Assembly (NCBI GenBank): GCA_014621425.1
Contig: JAANBB010000045.1
Location: 62,001 to 126,000, forward strand
DNA: 64,000 nt
Source: Cylindrodendrum hubeiense
Lineage: Eukaryota > Ascomycota > Sordariomycetes > Hypocreales > Nectriaceae
Direction: 5' to 3'
A program made the position numbers and the translations under genes. Within the stretch, counting starts at the first letter, position 1, and the number at the start of each line of letters is the position of its first letter. Positions 11,109 through 22,431 of the stretch are shown one piece after another. The notes below the pieces were generated by a model. That model saw only the letters and a list, made by a program, of their open reading frames with translations. It was not told where the DNA came from and did no database searches.

Positions 11109-11560
11109 GCTAGTATTTCATACATGACATCGCCACCTTGGCTGCGGCCGAGTATCGCATGGCATGTGGCATAATTTGGTCTCCAAACAGATCCTCTATC
11201 TGCTTCAGGGTGTATCCCTCGGTCTCAGTGAAGAAAAACTAGTAGTAAAGCAGCAAAATGGTGAAAAGCGCAGCAGCGAGACCTCAAGCAAAGATAATGA
11301 GAGGATTGACTCGGCTAACGCGGCGAAGTAGCTGGGGACCAGTGGTAAGGTACACTATTCATCGACTCTCCGTAGCCAGTCCCTTTGGCTGTGTCATCTT
11401 TCATTTTCCCGGAGCATCGGCAGCCGAACAGTGATGCAATGAGGGAACAAAAGCTTATAAAGCTGCAGATAAGATGATTTCGAAATCGATTATGCAGTTG
11501 TACATTTCAGTGAGTCGCAGCGCAGTAGGCATGAGCTCTGCCATCTGTATCATGAACAGA
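11109..11560 (-). pseudogene. Decayed MFS (sugar-porter-like) transporter, 3' part
   Basis: On the minus strand about 75 codons before the stop near 11109 read as the last transmembrane helix and tail of a sugar-porter-type MFS protein. The end reads TETEGYTLKQIEDLFGDQ, matching the ETKG(R/Y)TLE(Q/E)I(E/D)..F signature of that family. Two in-frame stops interrupt the helix (TGA near 11285 and TAG near 11240). Further upstream in this strand (about 11480-11560) a fragment reads AELMPTALRLTEMYN, like the loop with PT.LR between late helices, and it is out of frame with the tail. The rest is too decayed to follow. This is a dead gene copy. Confidence 0.6.
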
Positions 11561-11744
11561 GTCAACGGAAAAAGTAGATGCAAGAACGGTCACTTGGTCA
11601 ACGAAACTTTTAGAGAGGTGTGAGATTTGAAGTGCTTGTTGCCATTGGTGTGAAACGCAACCCTGGAGCTAACACGATTGTAAGGCCTCATAGTTCCAGA
11701 GGTGACAGCTCCAGTAAATAAAATGGCCAGTGTGACCAGCCTAC

Positions 11745-12008
11745 TTGATTGGAAGTCGGGGGTTGGACATTGAGACGCTGGTCGACCTGATAGATGATGG
11801 GACAACCTCACAGAAAGTCATCAAAGGCCATGATCGGCCAATTGCGGCCACACAACTGAACTTCAACAAGCCACAAGCAGAGTTCGCGTATACCACCGAG
11901 ATGCAGACAGAAATCGTCCGTGATCAGGACAGTCTAGCCTTTATTCGCAGTGCAGCAACACAGTCAGTTGTCATACTTAACAATAAGAGCGGCACATTCC
12001 CACTCTGA
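11745..12008 (+). pseudogene. Possible GH3 glycosidase fragment
   Basis: An open stretch of 87 codons ends with AATQSVVILNNKSGTFPL. This resembles the A...VVLLKN..G.LPL motif that starts the second domain of family 3 glycoside hydrolases. The part before it (VDLIDDGTTSQKVIKGHDRP, then TTEMQTEIVRDQDS) would be the linker region. Neither the catalytic domain nor the rest of the C-terminal domain is found around it, so if the match is right this is a fragment. It could equally be a chance ORF. Confidence 0.3.
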
Positions 12009-12701
12009 AATGAATTCAATCTGGTGGTTCAGTGGAATTGGCGGAGTCAGATGGTTTAAGTAATAAGTTTCAGAAACATCAAGTTTCTCGGCATTCCCGC
12101 CGCGGTCTTGAATGAGTGCTGCCTTGGCCATATCTCGCAAGGTCGCTTGAGGGTATGCGGCAGTATGGGGGCCTTTGAGAGCAGCCTAATATTGCGTCAT
12201 TAGGTGGGAACATTTAGTCAAGTGATGCAGCGTTACAACCGCAAGGAGACGTTAGATCGCAATCCAAACAGAGAGGCATATTAACAAACCCGGTGTCATG
12301 ATTGTCTCATAATATATGGGAATTATGATGAAAGAAGAATTGATAGGCATCCCACTCCGGGAATAAGCGGCAAGGTTGGGATAGGACTGATATGGCAGAA
12401 TCGCGTCATATTCGGCCAAAAGATGAAATTTGGGATAACACCCCCACGAATCTCCGAACCAAAGAACGTGGGAGTTCGGCAGTCTGTTTGCGGGGAACTG
12501 AATCACGACATCGATGACAAGCATTCGACGCACTGCCATTGGCTCTTGGGCACAAGAATCAACTCCCGACCTGAGTTCTGTGCCGTTTTGTCAGCAGCGG
12601 AAGTAGACGTAAACCATTACCTGGTCGACTAATTGATAAAGCCCCTCACAAGGCGGGGTCATTATATACCCTGCACTGTGCTCAACATTCAGCTAGCAAC
12701 A

Positions 12702-14081
12702 ATGAATGCTCAGACCCAAAAAGCATCCCATCTCAAAATGCCGTCCGCTATCCCCCAACTATACCAGTACTCCCATGTTCCAGAGACGAAGGAACAGCTA
12801 GATTGGGCAGACTGTAGGTTCCATGGCAATCTACAAGCAAGGAAACCGAGACACAGTGTCACTAACCTGGCGTGATACTAGTGGCCAACATTGACCTGTC
12901 CAAATATGGCACGCCCGAGGGCAACGCTGAGCTATCTCAAGACCTGATCAATGCTGTCCGAAAGAAGGGATTCTTCTATGTCACAAACTTTGGCATCTCC
13001 CAGCAGTCAGTTGACAGGCAATTTGCCCTGGGTCAGGCCTTTTATGAGCTTCCGCTGGAGGAGAAGCTGAACTTTGTTCCCGATTTGGATGCGGGTGAAT
13101 ACAATGGCTACAGACCTGCTGGCAGGCGGCCTTTGACAGGTGGTGTTCGCGAAAAGACCGAAGTGTGGAACATGGCCAGTAAGTTCAATCTAGACAGGTC
13201 TTCCTACTTGTGTAACGGAGTGCTAATGCTCGCGATAGCCAACGATGGACATGTTACGCAACCCCTCCCAACTCTCTTGAAGGAACACCTTGAGGAGATT
13301 GAGGTTTTCGCAAAGGTTAGACTCAGCCACCCAAGTCCAGTTCTGATTAAGATTTCTAACCTTCGTTAATCAGGAGCTACATGACAAGGTTCTTGATCCC
13401 CTGAACCATCTCATCGCGCTTGCTCTTGAGTTGCCGGAAGATTTCTTCGTCAATCTTCACAAGTGGGACACACATGACGAGTCACATCTGCGATACATGA
13501 AATACTCCAAGTTCTCACCGAAGGAGATTGAGGCCCTCGAAGACGGCCTTTGGTCCCGTGGACACACAGACCTGGGTACTCTGACATTGCTTTTCCGCCA
13601 GCCGGTTGCGGGTCTGCAGATCAGAGACGGGGAGTCGGAATCCTGGAAGTGGGCTAAGCCTCTTGATGGAAGTTTGACGGTCAATGCCGGCGATGCATTG
13701 AGTTTCCTGACTGGTGGATACGTCCAGTCCACTATTCACCGGGTAAGAATATTCGCACCACCTATCTATGTCGTACGTGAAAATATGCTAACGAGCTCAC
13801 AGGTATCCGTGCCTCCGAAAGATCAACGCCATGTCGACCGTCTCGGCCTGTTGTACTTTGCGCGCCCCCAAAACGACCTCGTACTGGGCACGGTCGACTC
13901 TCCGGTCCTGAAGCGGGAGGGATTCACCCAGAATGAATTCGAGGCTAGCGGGAACCCGCCCCCGACGATGGGGGATTTCACCAAGCAAAAGCAGACGTGG
14001 CAGCAGAAGAAAGGCGTCAGCTACGAAAAGCAGGAGGGTCAGGTCATTGTTCCCGGCTTCACAGGCAAGTACTTTGCTTAG
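12702..14081 (+). CDS. 2-oxoglutarate/Fe(II) dioxygenase (IPNS-like)
   Basis: Five exons (12702-12813, 12882-13178, 13239-13315, 13374-13742, 13803-14081) join in phase to give 377 residues. The family is the isopenicillin-N-synthase/flavanone-hydroxylase-like oxygenases, which use Fe(II), O2 and usually 2-oxoglutarate to hydroxylate or desaturate small molecules. The N-terminal DIOX_N part (about residues 38-135) contains IDLSKYGTPEG and VRKKGFFYVTNFGI. The iron ligands are visible as H225-x-D227 in GHTDLGTLTLLF and H284 in STIHR. The basic residue that holds 2-oxoglutarate is probably the R of DRLGLLYF. Introns are 58-68 bases. A TATA-like sequence lies about 35 bases upstream of the ATG. 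The C-terminal 60 residues are longer than in plant enzymes, as is usual for fungal members. The substrate is unknown. Confidence 0.88.
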
Positions 14082-15787
14082 GGCTTATGCAGATCCCAAG
14101 ATTCGTTACATCGTTGCGTTGAAGACGTCAACACGCGAACGCTTTGTGTGTGGAATGAGTCCGTGATGTGATACCAGTAGTGGAATGGAAAGTTAGTGTA
14201 TTAAATATGTCAATCAAGGTGCATTCAAGTACAATTTCCGCACTAACAAGTCGTCTGCGGCTCAAGGCAGTAGCTTCATCCAATGAGGTGTTGAAAACGT
14301 ATCACCATTGCCCCAAATGCGGCTCCTGTCACTCATGTCCGCTCATGCTGGAACTTGGAGTGAAGAGATCATGGACATTGTGGAGCATTTCAGCCAAGTG
14401 GGCTCAAGCTGAGCGACTAGGGTCCATATGAGATGAAGATCTGCGCCCTGAGCCCCGCTTCTGAAGATCCGGCTCGCGCCTCAGCCCCGCCAGCTGGGAT
14501 GGAGCTGGCATACTTACGCCATGAAGCCCAGAACGACTCTGATGCAGAGCGCGTTGCATCGCCAACTTATCGGGGATTGTAATCAACGGGTCAGTGCAAC
14601 CGGCAATTGCTTCCGCATGATGTGATTGTGAACACGGGCCAGTGCTGATGGGTTCTCGAACAGTCTGCGTCTTGTCCCCTGAGGGGCAAGCTTCGGTCGA
14701 TCCTTGAGACATTGGCAAACCCATCCACCTGAGAGCTTCCAAGGATGAGGTGAATGCCGGTGGTTGCGGACGAACGGGTTGATAAGAACCCTGTGCCCAT
14801 CGAGACATGATATGCATTCTCCGGCGCAACGTGCTGGACGCATTGGCGATCTCACCCCGGCACCGGGACAGGCCACATCCCGGCGTCGATTGCGCTTCCG
14901 CACGACTTCAATTTTGCTTATCCAACGGATCTCACGACTGCAGCCGCTTCTATTCCTACCACAGCCTCGTCTGTTCCTCCCGCAGTCTCATCTGGTCGTC
15001 CCGCGCGCCTCTTCCTCCCGTAGCCGCTCGAACATTCCTCGGCGCACAGCAATCACCCTGCTGCGTGCGTTAGAATGAGATGCTTGCGTGCTAGAAGGTG
15101 ACGGCTGGCCCACAGCGGCAACAGGTACGGCTCAACGCTCAAACAGAAGACGCCTGACTCGCTGCCCCAGACCCCAGGCCCGCGGCAGGTCTCCCCGGCG
15201 AGGCCAGCCAACGGCCTAAGACATCCCCAAACGCACTAGGCGTTCCTAGAGGGCTCAGGTGCATTTGATGATGGGGCAGCCTGAGTTTAGCCAGGTCACC
15301 CCCGCTCCGCTGGAGATGCTCAACCGACGCCTAAACGCCGTGGCAGGCCAGCCGTCCTGCTATGTTTAGTCGTGGGTCTCTAGCAGCTATATTGAGGTAA
15401 ATTATGCCCAAAGGACCCTCGCTAGATCCATTTGCGGCACCTGATGCATGTTGGCCACTAGGACGGTGCACGACCCGTCATCCAGCGCAGCTTGGTCGCC
15501 TCGACCAACAGCTCAAGTTCAAGAACTGCCCGTTTCAGCAAGATTACGCATGTCGGCCACGTTGTGCCTGATCCCGTCTCAGGCAATCCGGGATCCAGGA
15601 TAGAACTAATGCATCGTTCGGGCGCTGACCGGCTGCCGCATGACTCGTGATCCAGCCGTCCATTCTTGGCAATGCCCCCAAAAGCCACATTTATAAAGAC
15701 GTCGGGGCTAGCAGACGGCAATGATGATTATTTCCTGTCTCGTCATTCCACTCGCCCTTCACCTCCGTTACTTCTCAACCGTCCAGT
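14082..15787. other. Intergenic region
   Basis: About 1.7 kb without a supportable gene. Overlapping ORFs of 60-140 codons occur on both strands but lack domains and read as low-complexity R/S/P-rich strings. The last few hundred bases should contain the promoter of the GMC oxidoreductase; a C/T-rich leader precedes its ATG. Confidence 0.55.
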
Positions 15788-17572
15788 ATGGCTGAACAAA
15801 CCACCCAATACGACTTCATCGTCGTTGGCGCCGGTCCTGCGGGATGCTGCATCGCCCGCGGACTAGCATTTAGTGAGGCTCGTCCGTCTGTCCTATTGCT
15901 GGAGGCCGGCGGTGACAACAGCGACCCCAACCTGCGCGTCATTGGCAACGAATTTGTCCAGTTCCTCAACCCCGACCAGACCTACCCTTATGAAAGCACC
16001 CCACAGGAGCACCTGGAAGGGCGGAGGATAGGCCTCGCTCGTGGCAAGGGCCTCGGTGGCTCTTCCGCCGTCAACTTCACGGCGTGGACGATTGGCCCGC
16101 GAGATGACTGGAAGACCATGTCTGAGATTACCGGTGACCCGGCCTGGGACTGGAACAACGCCCTGCGCCGGTGGAGGAAGCTGGAGACGTACCACGACAA
16201 GACTCCCGAGGTGCCTGAAGGGGTGAAGAAGTATCTTGATCCCAAGCCCGAGGCTCATGGCCACCAGGGCCCCCTCCACATTGGCTTCCAGTCCAAATGG
16301 GACAACTACACCACGTCGACAATGGACGCCTGGGAAGCCAATGGCTACGCCATCAACCAGGACATGGGCAGTGGTGAATTCCTAGGCATCTCTGTCGTTC
16401 CCCATACCATGACCCGTGGAACGAGGACCACCTCGGCCGACCTGCTGGCATATGCGCCCGCCAACCTCCATATCATGACCAACGCGGCTGTGCGCCGTGT
16501 GGAGTTTGAGAACAAGACGGCCGTTGGTGTCTCGCTCATCGACGGCACCGTCTTGAAAGCCAGAAATGAAGTCATTCTCTCCGCCGGCAGTCTCGACACC
16601 CCCAAGATCCTGATGCACTCCGGCATTGGCCCCGCCGACCAGCTGACCAGCGTGGGCATCTCTCCCCTCGTCGAGAACCCCAATGTCGGCCAGAACTACA
16701 AGGACCACTATCACGTTGCCCTCAAGTACGGCCGGACGGAGCAGTCGGACACCATCAGCCCCTTCTTCAAGGACAAGGCCCGTCAGGCCGCCGCCATGCG
16801 CGAGTGGCAGCTGTTCCGCACCGGTGACTATGTGACCAACGGCACCACCATGACCATGGGCTTCTTCAAGAGCGACCCGGTCCTGGCCAGTAAGGAGTTT
16901 GCTGATCTCCCTGTGGAAGAGCGCTCTCGATTATGTCAGCCTACGATTCCCACATACGAGATAGCTGCGCTTGGCATCACGCCCGATTATTACGTGTCGC
17001 CTGACACGGCGCCTCCTATCCTATCCATCCTGGTTTTTGTGCAAAACAGCCAAGGCGTTGGAAACGTGAGGCTCACCTCAGCTGACCCCACGGTGCCGCT
17101 CGAATTCAACCCCTCGTTTATGAACCACCCGTACGACCGTCGCGTCATCATCGAGTCGACCAAGGAGGTTCTCAAGGTCACCGCCAGCCCGTCCTTCACC
17201 AAGGACGCGCACCCCACCCAGGCCCAGTTCGACGTCCCCGCCAGCCAGAGCGACGAGGATATCCTCAACTTCTGGCGCAAGAACTGCACCAGCACGTGGC
17301 ACATGAGTGGAACGTGCAGGCTGGGACGCGATGAGAAGGATGCTGTGGTTGACTCTCGTTTCCGTGTCTATGGCGTCAACGGACTCCGAGTGGCTGATAT
17401 GAGCGTCATGCCCATCATCGCTAGGTTCGTATCCTCCTTTTTCTTGCATTAAAGCCGACTTGCTAACCCACATCGCAGTTGCCACGTTCAGTCCACTGCT
17501 TATCAGATCGGTATGATTGCTGCTGAGAAGCTGCAAGCCGAGTACTCTTTGAACGGACAGCAGCGTCTATGA
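15788..17572 (+). CDS. GMC-family FAD oxidoreductase
   Basis: Exons 15788-17424 and 17479-17572 join through a 54-base intron to give 576 residues. The protein belongs to the glucose-methanol-choline oxidoreductases, which oxidise alcohols using FAD. The dinucleotide-binding motif is at residues 10-25 (FIVVGAGPAGCCIARG). The GMC signature 1 region reads ARGKGLGGSSAVNFTAW and signature 2 reads AGSLDTPKILMHSGIGP. Near the C-terminus STWHMSGTCRLG and CHVQSTAYQIG supply the active-site histidine pair region, and the second motif is completed only after splicing (H548). There is no signal peptide, so an intracellular dehydrogenase or oxidase is likelier than a secreted glucose or aryl-alcohol oxidase. 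The substrate is unknown. It lies between an Fe(II) oxygenase gene and a P450 gene, which suggests but does not prove a shared pathway. Confidence 0.9.
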
Positions 17573-19536
17573 GCTCAGGTGTATGATAGAAGACTATAAT
17601 GGGATCGGTAAGGACAATGACTGCCGTGAGGAGCATGCAAGGAATGAATTCAGCGGGCCATGACTACATGAAGGAAAGCGATGGCCATTCACCAAACTTG
17701 AACAAATAGCATGCATTATTTCTATATATCCAGACTATGAGAAAAGTCATATCATCTTGAAAGTATGAGTCCACTCGAATGAACACTGTGCGTGTGTGAC
17801 TTCTGTATGCGACTCGTAATTTCCTCCCGCGTTTGCTTCCTCCACCTGCGTGCTTGCACCAGCGTGCATGTGACTGGCAATGATGTGCACGCCCAGTGGA
17901 TCGTGAATGAGGCTCAGCAATCGCATACGCATTCGAGGCGTCTGTCAAGATCTGGCCACGTGTTAGGTAACGCTTCCACGGATTTTTCAGCTGTCATCCT
18001 GGAAGAGTGCATGAATTTTGTGTCAGCAGCATGAATCCCGGGCTGTCTTGGACGACCAAGTTGCAAGCCACCAACAGCCAAGCACCAAAATGGGTGTAGA
18101 TTAATTATTCTACATACGGATCCGCTGGGATTAATAAAGCAGCCACCAACAGACAAATGCACGGGGCACAGGCAAATTCCCGTGCCAAATTGATTGGGCC
18201 GGCTGGGCGGCTGCCGCCAAGATACGGTGCAGAAGAGCATCGTGACGGCGGGGGGGCTGAAAGCACTGTCCAAATAGACACGAAGCTCGAATTGTGATAA
18301 TCCGGGGCAGGTCACTTTGACGCTAATAGAATCCACCCGGGGCGGACGGCTACTCCCCCGCTTCAATTTCAAATGTGGTATCCGTCCCACCAAAAACCCA
18401 CAGTCTTGAGGGAGTTCGGCAGTTGTTATCCGGGGAGGATCGCTATTGAGGGGCAGTGAAACTCGGTATCTACCCCAGCATGGTTCTACGTTCAAGTCCG
18501 AGAAATACTCCCAAGGTGTAGGCACATCGCTACACTCCCTCTAATCTCTTCAAGACACCTCACCCTCTTTACCAAGCCGGGTTCGCTCAACAACTCCCCA
18601 CTTCTGCGGCTGAGCGTTGCAGGAGCTGACCAGTTGTCGCCTAACCGCCAAGGACCCAAATGTCTGAGGCACGGGCCCAGCGGCGTCTAAAAGCTCGTAC
18701 AGAGTGATTGTGGATAGCGTGCGTACAGCTTACGCGTGCCGTGTTAGGTAGCGCATCGTAAGCTGGTGTGGCGGCAGGCTCAATTGCCGAGGTTAGTATT
18801 CGCGACGGCCGAAATGGAATCTCCACACTGTGACAAGCATCTCGAAAGGGGATGGCACAGAGAGCGGCCGTAGAGAGACAGTAGGGACTACATTTATATC
18901 GTGGTGATGGTACACTTTATTCTATCTGACTTAGTTAAGCCAACCTTATGTCATGGCTCATTGTTGGACTAGGAGATGTAGGGTAGCAATAATCAGTCTC
19001 GCGTTTTTATCCTGTTCCCTCTCCATCTAAGCACTCACCCATGATGCAATTGGTACGAGTATCAGTGGCCCTTGAAGCAATCAGAGAGTGCATCTAAATC
19101 GTGAATTTCCCGAAGCCCCGTTGCTACAGACGATGGTACCAACTGTATGCCCTGTCGGATTATCGGCCGAACCCTCCGAAACCTGGTACACCACCGAGTT
19201 TTCGGCATGCGGGACTAGCACAGGGTAGTAAACCACTCGGCAATTTTTTGAGAGCCCGACAGTTAGTGAACAGGGATACGTTAATTGCAAGGGCCAATTT
19301 ACCCCGGATTGTCATGGGGGATCTAATATACGCTTCAAGGACAGACGTGACAAGCAAACTTGTTACTATGGTTTTCAGTTCAACAATGAGTCGCCGTCAT
19401 TGAAAGATCCCCAAAACTCGCACCGCAGCCACTACCTTTGCCCGAACCAGCTCAAGGCCAGTTCATTTAACGATAATTGTGCGCTCTTGCTCCTGCATTT
19501 GCAAACTGGCCCTTGGATTTTAGGATATTTGGAATA
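17573..19536. other. Intergenic region
   Basis: Nearly 2 kb without a convincing gene. A 203-codon open frame on the minus strand (17914-18525) has no domain and an unlikely composition. The 3' part should hold the P450 promoter and contains one copy of the palindrome TCGGCCGA (19163-19170). Confidence 0.55.
19163..19170. promoter_or_regulatory. TCGGCCGA palindrome upstream of P450
   Basis: Perfect 8-base palindrome (CGG and CCG half-sites back to back, T and A flanks), followed by A, about 370 bases before the P450 ATG. The same 8-mer recurs in the catabolic cluster. A role as regulator binding site is inference. Confidence 0.35.
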
Positions 19537-21293
19537 ATGCATTTACAACTTCTCCTCGCCATCGCGGCCTTCTTCGTCGCGGTCCAGGCCTTGGTTTGGT
19601 TCTACCGTATCCTTGCATCCCCACTGTCAGCAGTCCCCGGTCCCTTCCTTGCCCGCTTCACCGACCTGTGGTATGTTTGGCGGATCAAAAAGGGCCACTT
19701 CGAGTGGGATAATATTACCTTGCACCGGAAATATGGTGAGTACTTTATGAATCCTTATTCCCCTGTCCCGCATCTCTACCGACAAGCCCACGTTTTACTA
19801 TTGTGTTAGTGGAACTCATCTCAACTTCTAGGACCGATTATTCGATATGGCCCAAACAGATATAGCATATGCGACCCTCTTGCTGCCAAGGCCCTATATG
19901 GACACGGCCAGGCATTTCCCAAGTCTTCTTGGTACAATACCTGGGGAGACCCTAATCCGCATAACTGGGCTCTCTTTTCAGACAAGGACGAGAAGCGCCA
20001 TGGTGTGAATCGCCGCCTTTACCAGAGTACATATAGCATGTCTTCGCTAGTACATTACGAGCACTATGTCGATGAGTGTGCAGATCTCTTCAGCCAGAAG
20101 CTCTCTGAGATGAGTGGCGGAGGAGCGGCTGCTGAGCCTGTCGATATGGGGCATTGGTTCCAATGCTATGCCTTTGATGTAATCGGCATGATTACGTACT
20201 CGAAGCGACTAGGCTTCCTCGACCAAGGGCGGGATATCGGAGAGGTGATCAAGAACCTCGAAAATCATCTGTTCTATGCCACCATAGTTGGCATCTACTC
20301 TTACCTCCACCCCTATCTTGCGCCAATCAGGAATCGACGCGGAAAGCGAGGCACAGGCAGAAAGTACATCCTCGAGTTTACGAAAGATTGTTTGGCAGAG
20401 CATAAATCTAGGCCGAAAGCACTAGGCATAGAAGATGATATTGGGCCCTTCGAACAGAAAGGAACAAACGACTTCCTTTCCAAGTTCCTCGCCAAGCATT
20501 CAGAAGACCCCTCATCCTTCACGAATTATCATGTTCTTGCAGGCTGTGTCTCCAACATGGTTGCAGGCTCAGATACTACAGCAATCAGCCTTAGTGCGAT
20601 TCTCTATCTCCTGTTGCGTCATCCACAGACACTGGAAAGGTTACGCAACGAAATCGATGCCTTCTTCCTAGATCATGCTGGTGCTTCGAAACGCATGAGC
20701 TTCCAGGAAAGCCTACAGCTCCCCTACTTGCAGGCAGTCATCAAAGAGGCACTGAGACTGCATCCGGCGACTGGACTACCGCTAGAGAGAGTTGTACCTG
20801 AAGGCGGCGCAAACATATGTGGGAAGTTCTTTCCCGCAGGGGTGAGTGCGATTTGTTACACGTATCAGATTGTTGAACTGACCATCAATACTCTTAGACG
20901 ATCGTTGGTATAAACAGCTGGGTCGAACATCATCTCAGTTCCGTTTTTGGCGATGATGTAGACGAGTTCAAGCCAGAGCGATGGCTTACAACAGACACGG
21001 AGCGTTTGGCTACCATGAACCGACACTGGATACCTGTAAGCAACCATCCAACATTTAAATTCGTCCATAAATATGTTTGAAGTCTGACTGGTCTATAGTT
21101 TGGTGTAGGCTCGCGAACCTGCATAGGAAGGCATATCTCGATCTTAGAGATGTCTAAGCTTATCCCTCAACTGATCTATAAGTTCAATTTTAAGCTTTGT
21201 GGTAACGCTCCATGGAAAACTAGGAACTGCTGGTTTGTAAAGCCAGTCAACTTTACGGTGGACATTAGCACTCGAGACTTACCTAGAGCTTAA
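19537..21293 (+). CDS. Cytochrome P450 monooxygenase
   Basis: Four exons (19537-19735, 19832-20841, 20898-21035, 21099-21293) join in phase to 513 residues, the normal size for a microsomal P450. An N-terminal membrane anchor (about residues 3-24) is followed by the hinge SAVPGPFLARFTDLW. The I-helix oxygen-binding motif is AGSDTT (about 311-316), the K-helix ExxR is in KEALRLHP (E372, R375), and the haem loop is FGVGSRTCIGRH with the ligand C457. The overall look is of the pisatin-demethylase-like fungal P450s, a group found in detoxification and secondary metabolism. Introns are 96, 56 and 63 bases. The ATG chosen places the hydrophobic anchor at the N-terminus; an in-frame extension to 19477 has no upstream ATG evidence. 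The substrate is unknown. Confidence 0.9.
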
Positions 21294-22431
21294 TAACATG
21301 ATGTTTCCAGAGAATCCCATCGCTTACTTCGTGGCCGTGGTTTGCTTTATTACATTTTTCATTTTATGAGACGAAACAAAAGCGATACCTGAGTCGACAC
21401 ATGTTGCTGCTTCATGGCCTTTCATATCCCCGGTTTCTCGACTCGGCCTCTTATCAACCCGCAAAAGATTGCCTCACCCTCTTTCGCTCAACATTTTGGT
21501 TACCTTTCCTATCCCCATTGCAACACTCTATTTCTCCCGACTCAGTAGGATTGTGCAATTTGGAATCAACAAGATACTCTGGGCTTGAGGTAACATCGCT
21601 CCGAATAGGTCAGAAAGTCACAAGGATTCAGAACCTGGAAGAAAGGGATGTGGAGACGGGGACAAATGTGGAGGCTGTGAGACCATGATTACGTAGAATC
21701 TCGTCATCAAGCATAGAGAGGATGTAGTACAAGGGTAGCCTCCGCAGCCACTGCAACTGCATCATCCAATAGAATGATTCTTAATGAACACTCATTACGG
21801 AACACCAATGTGCCCTCCTCTTTTTCTTTCACGCAACTTCTTACCACTGGCTATTTTACCGCACATGAATCGACAAGCAAGTGTGAAGGTCACGTTTTCG
21901 CTTGCTCGTTCTAAGCCCTCCTTTGGGATGTCATCAGGATGAAGTCCAAGTGCATCCTGTACGGGATATTACAAAATTATTGCAGAGCAATGCATGCAAT
22001 ATTGCCACCGACTACTAGTTTTAGCTGCAGCTGAGAAGACTCGTCTAGCAAGATGTTGGTTCATGGAGGGCGTGCAACCACGCCGAGATTCCGACGCCAC
22101 TTATGCCATCTGCGCCTTTCTAAATACACCTACTCCTTAGCTAGCGAATCGGGTTCGGTCCATACCAATAAAAGGGCATTATAGGTGTTCTCTCACATTT
22201 GGAATCAATATTCTGGCTTATTCAAAAAACGCCTCATGAGTGATTTACTTGCGAGGCCGGCATCATCATCACTGATGGTTTCATGGTCACTTGTTTATAA
22301 ATACCACCGTGGCCAGTTTGTTGAAGCTGCGAATTAATATATCCCAACAAGCTTGCAGCCTTAGTCAGTCCAATCTCCCTCCTCACGAACATCCCCTTGT
22401 ACGATCATCGAATATTTCAACTATTTTAATC
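21294..22431. other. Intergenic region
   Basis: About 1.1 kb between P450 and the MDR oxidoreductase, both on the plus strand. A 95-codon ORF near 21401 shows no domain. The last part should carry the promoter of the oxidoreductase. Confidence 0.55.

Larger units (their letters stand above)
10841..12701. other. Degenerate region with gene relics
   Basis: About 1.9 kb with no intact gene. It holds the 3' relic of an MFS transporter on the minus strand (11109-11330), possible further pieces of it up to about 11560, and an 87-residue open stretch on the plus strand near 11745. The last 60 bases hold the promoter of the oxygenase gene, with TATATA at 12663-12668. Confidence 0.6.

Noticed and set aside
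12050..12190. Minus-strand reading MAKAALIQDRGGNAEKLDVSE as a possible transporter N-terminus
   Set aside because: It could be a relic start, but it overlaps a reading on the other strand, I could not match it to a family, and it soon meets stops.
17914..18525. 203-codon open frame on the minus strand between GMC and P450 genes
   Set aside because: No domain, no intron signals, a composition rich in C, P, R and S, and no promoter-like leader. Chance ORF in GC-rich DNA.
21401..21688. 95-codon ORF downstream of the P450
   Set aside because: No domain and no splice-linked continuation.
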